From the NCBI GenBank assembly GCA_029856295.1, contig JAHQWS010000130.1:1-6948 (forward strand): a DNA stretch of 6,948 nt. The letters run 5' to 3'. Position numbers and translations under genes: made by a program. The stretch's first letter is position 1. Every line of letters begins with the position of its first letter. The DNA comes from Promethearchaeia archaeon. GTDB lineage: Archaea > Asgardarchaeota > Lokiarchaeia > Sigyniarchaeales > SOKP01. Below, in pieces: positions 6,550 to 6,948 of the stretch. Under the pieces are notes generated by a model. The model did no database searches. It was not told the origin of the DNA and saw nothing but the letters and a program-made list of their open reading frames with translations.

Positions 6550-6948
6550 TTAGAGAGTAATTGTTCCTTCTTTCAATTTTAATATTTTACGTGTCTCATC
6601 TGGTGTTGCTGGCTCCCTCCCCGCTAATTCTGTTACTTTAACTGCCCATTCAACTTGCTCCCAAGATCCTTTCGCCAATTCACCTTTAATATTACGAATA
6701 TTATCTTCCAATCCTACTCGAATATGTCCTCCCAGACCTGCTGCGCACAAACCCGCATCAAATTGTGCATGTGCGACGCCACAAACAGACCAAGTAGCAT
6801 CAGGTGGTTTTTGGGATAGATAATAATTTAGGTTTTCGATTGTAAATGGAATACCGCCTAATACTCCAAAGACGAATTGAAAGTGAAGTGGTTCATCCAT
6901 TATTTTCTTCATTTGTAAGAATTTCATGTTATACATTCCTCCAGCATC
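6550..6948 (-). CDS. BKACE/Kce-family (DUF849) paralogue, 5' part beyond the window
   Basis: Only the C-terminal 132 residues are inside the window. The frame stays open to the last base, where codons read Asp-Ala-Gly-Gly before the first in-window Met (6936), matching the YDYGGMYNM of the complete neighbour; that Met is therefore internal and not a start. The visible part contains PLHFQFVFGVLGGIP, TWSVCGVA and GGHIRVGLEDN, including the third metal-binding Glu and the catalytic-region Arg and Asp. By hand alignment it is about 65% identical (85 of 130) to the gene at 5500-6396, with one one-residue indel, so the pair arose by duplication with divergence. Differences cluster in the segment after GGMYNM and in the ENLNYYLSQK helix region, not in the catalytic loops. 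The HxH metal motif and N-terminal residues cannot be seen. It probably catalyses the same type of acetyl-CoA-dependent beta-keto acid cleavage on a related substrate. Confidence 0.9.
   Translation of the reverse strand, partial: DAGGMYNMKFLQMKKIMDEPLHFQFVFGVLGGIPFTIENLNYYLSQKPPDATWSVCGVAHAQFDAGLCAAGLGGHIRVGLEDNIRNIKGELAKGSWEQVEWAVKVTELAGREPATPDETRKILKLKEGTITL

Noticed and set aside
6934..6936. ATG as the true start of a short 128-residue BKACE
   Set aside because: The upstream codons to the window edge (Asp-Ala-Gly-Gly) continue the alignment with the paralogue, so the gene is cut by the window and not a naturally short protein.

Overview
The window is AT-rich (by eye about two-thirds A+T). 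It reads as a piece of an archaeal chromosome, most like an Asgard/Lokiarchaeota-type genome, although no ribosomal or other phylogenetic marker is present to prove that. The reasons are: a thiolase-superfamily gene directly followed by a DUF35 (Zn-ribbon/OB-fold) gene, an arrangement typical of archaea; T-run rather than hairpin-type ends after several genes; TATA-like boxes rather than bacterial -35/-10 pairs; and Shine-Dalgarno sequences that are clear only inside an operon. These are inferences from style, not a taxonomic assignment.

Layout. The left third, minus strand, holds a class I SAM-dependent methyltransferase (14-658) and a YprB-like DEDD/RNase H-fold exonuclease (740-1714), both of unknown cellular role. 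The centre is acyl-CoA metabolism. An acyl-CoA dehydrogenase (1839-3173, minus) is divergently transcribed, across a 156-165 bp AT-rich promoter region, from a two-gene operon on the plus strand: a SCP-x/SCP2-type thiolase homologue (3330 or 3339-4760) and its DUF35 partner (4764-5366). The right third, minus strand, carries two tandem paralogues of the beta-keto acid cleavage enzyme (BKACE/Kce, DUF849) family. One is complete (5500-6396) and one is cut by the window edge (6550 to beyond 6948). No tRNA, rRNA, CRISPR or mobile element was recognised.

How the genes may fit together. BKACE enzymes split a beta-keto acid with acetyl-CoA into acetoacetate and a new acyl-CoA. An acyl-CoA dehydrogenase could oxidise such an acyl-CoA, and a thiolase-superfamily/DUF35 pair would make or break C-C bonds in CoA thioesters. 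The cluster is therefore a plausible small carboxylic or keto acid catabolic island, with the substrate unknown. The most notable details are in the active sites. The thiolase homologue has Gly where the nucleophilic Cys is expected, although both active-site His motifs are kept. The acyl-CoA dehydrogenase has Gly at the usual C-terminal catalytic Glu position but a Glu at the alternative position used by isovaleryl-CoA and long-chain acyl-CoA dehydrogenases. The complete BKACE has Val where Kce has an active-site Glu. Together these suggest chemistry that name-based annotation (thiolase, ACAD, Kce) would get wrong in detail.
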